Notes under the pieces: generated by a model | What the model was told of the DNA's origin: nothing | The model's database searches: none | The model's input: the letters and a program-made list of their open reading frames with translations, nothing else | Program-made: the position numbers and the translations under genes | From: an uncultured Allomuricauda sp. | Lineage (GTDB): Bacteria; Bacteroidota; Bacteroidia; Flavobacteriales; Flavobacteriaceae | NCBI GenBank assembly: GCA_937911965.1 | Contig: CALDPL010000128.1 | Location: 1-6,470 of the forward strand | DNA length: 6,470 bases | Direction: 5' to 3' | Shown here: in pieces, positions 6,347-6,470 of the stretch | How positions within the stretch are numbered: the stretch's first letter is position 1 | How the letters are laid out: the number at the start of each line of letters is the position of its first letter

Positions 6347-6470
6347 AACTCGAAAAGGCAACGGAAAATTGTGATAAGGGTCAAATTTAGATCAGGTTTG
6401 TTATGACCGTATCGATGGATAAAGGAGTCTAGGTAAAATTGGCGTCCTAGGTATTTTGGCATCCCCGATG

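Noticed and set aside
6429..6450. Possible terminator hairpin after GH51 (CTAGG, 12-base loop, CCTAG)
   Set aside because: The stem is only five base pairs, the loop is long and no T-run follows; the ATTTTGG downstream is not enough for an intrinsic terminator.

Overview
The window looks like chromosomal DNA from a member of the Bacteroidota, most likely a flavobacterium. Three things point there: two carbohydrate-active enzymes with lipoprotein signals, the lack of convincing Shine-Dalgarno sequences before the genes, and a GH43/GH127/GH51 enzyme set typical of Bacteroidota polysaccharide-utilisation regions. This is inference from content; nothing fixes the species.

Left part (1-1055, minus strand). 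A complete 331-residue alpha/beta hydrolase has the GHSEG elbow and resembles the hydrolase half of proteins that elsewhere carry a C-terminal adenylate/guanylate cyclase domain. That domain is absent here. Three bases after its stop a second minus-strand gene starts and runs off the left edge; its 18 complete codons look like the N-terminus of a DUF4407 membrane protein.

Middle (1056-1944). About 890 bases of AT-rich sequence hold no gene I can defend. The right-hand end (1764-1897) carries several perfect inverted repeats that look like operator sites for the plus-strand cluster.

Right part (1945-6346, plus strand). A decayed C-terminal stub of a GH43 arabinanase/arabinofuranosidase-type enzyme is followed by two intact lipoprotein genes, a GH127 beta-L-arabinofuranosidase and a GH51 alpha-L-arabinofuranosidase. 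GH127 and GH51 overlap by ATGA. The same ATGA junction is still present between the ghost of the GH43 frame and GH127, so the three probably formed one translationally coupled arabinan/arabinoside-degrading operon. Together GH127 (beta-linked) and GH51 (alpha-linked) would strip L-arabinofuranose of both anomers from plant or algal glycans. The last 124 bases hold no recognisable gene or convincing terminator.

I see no clearly new biological system. The points most worth a second look are the GH43 ruin with its preserved coupling signal, the operator-like palindromes, and the cyclase-less hydrolase paired with the DUF4407-like gene.
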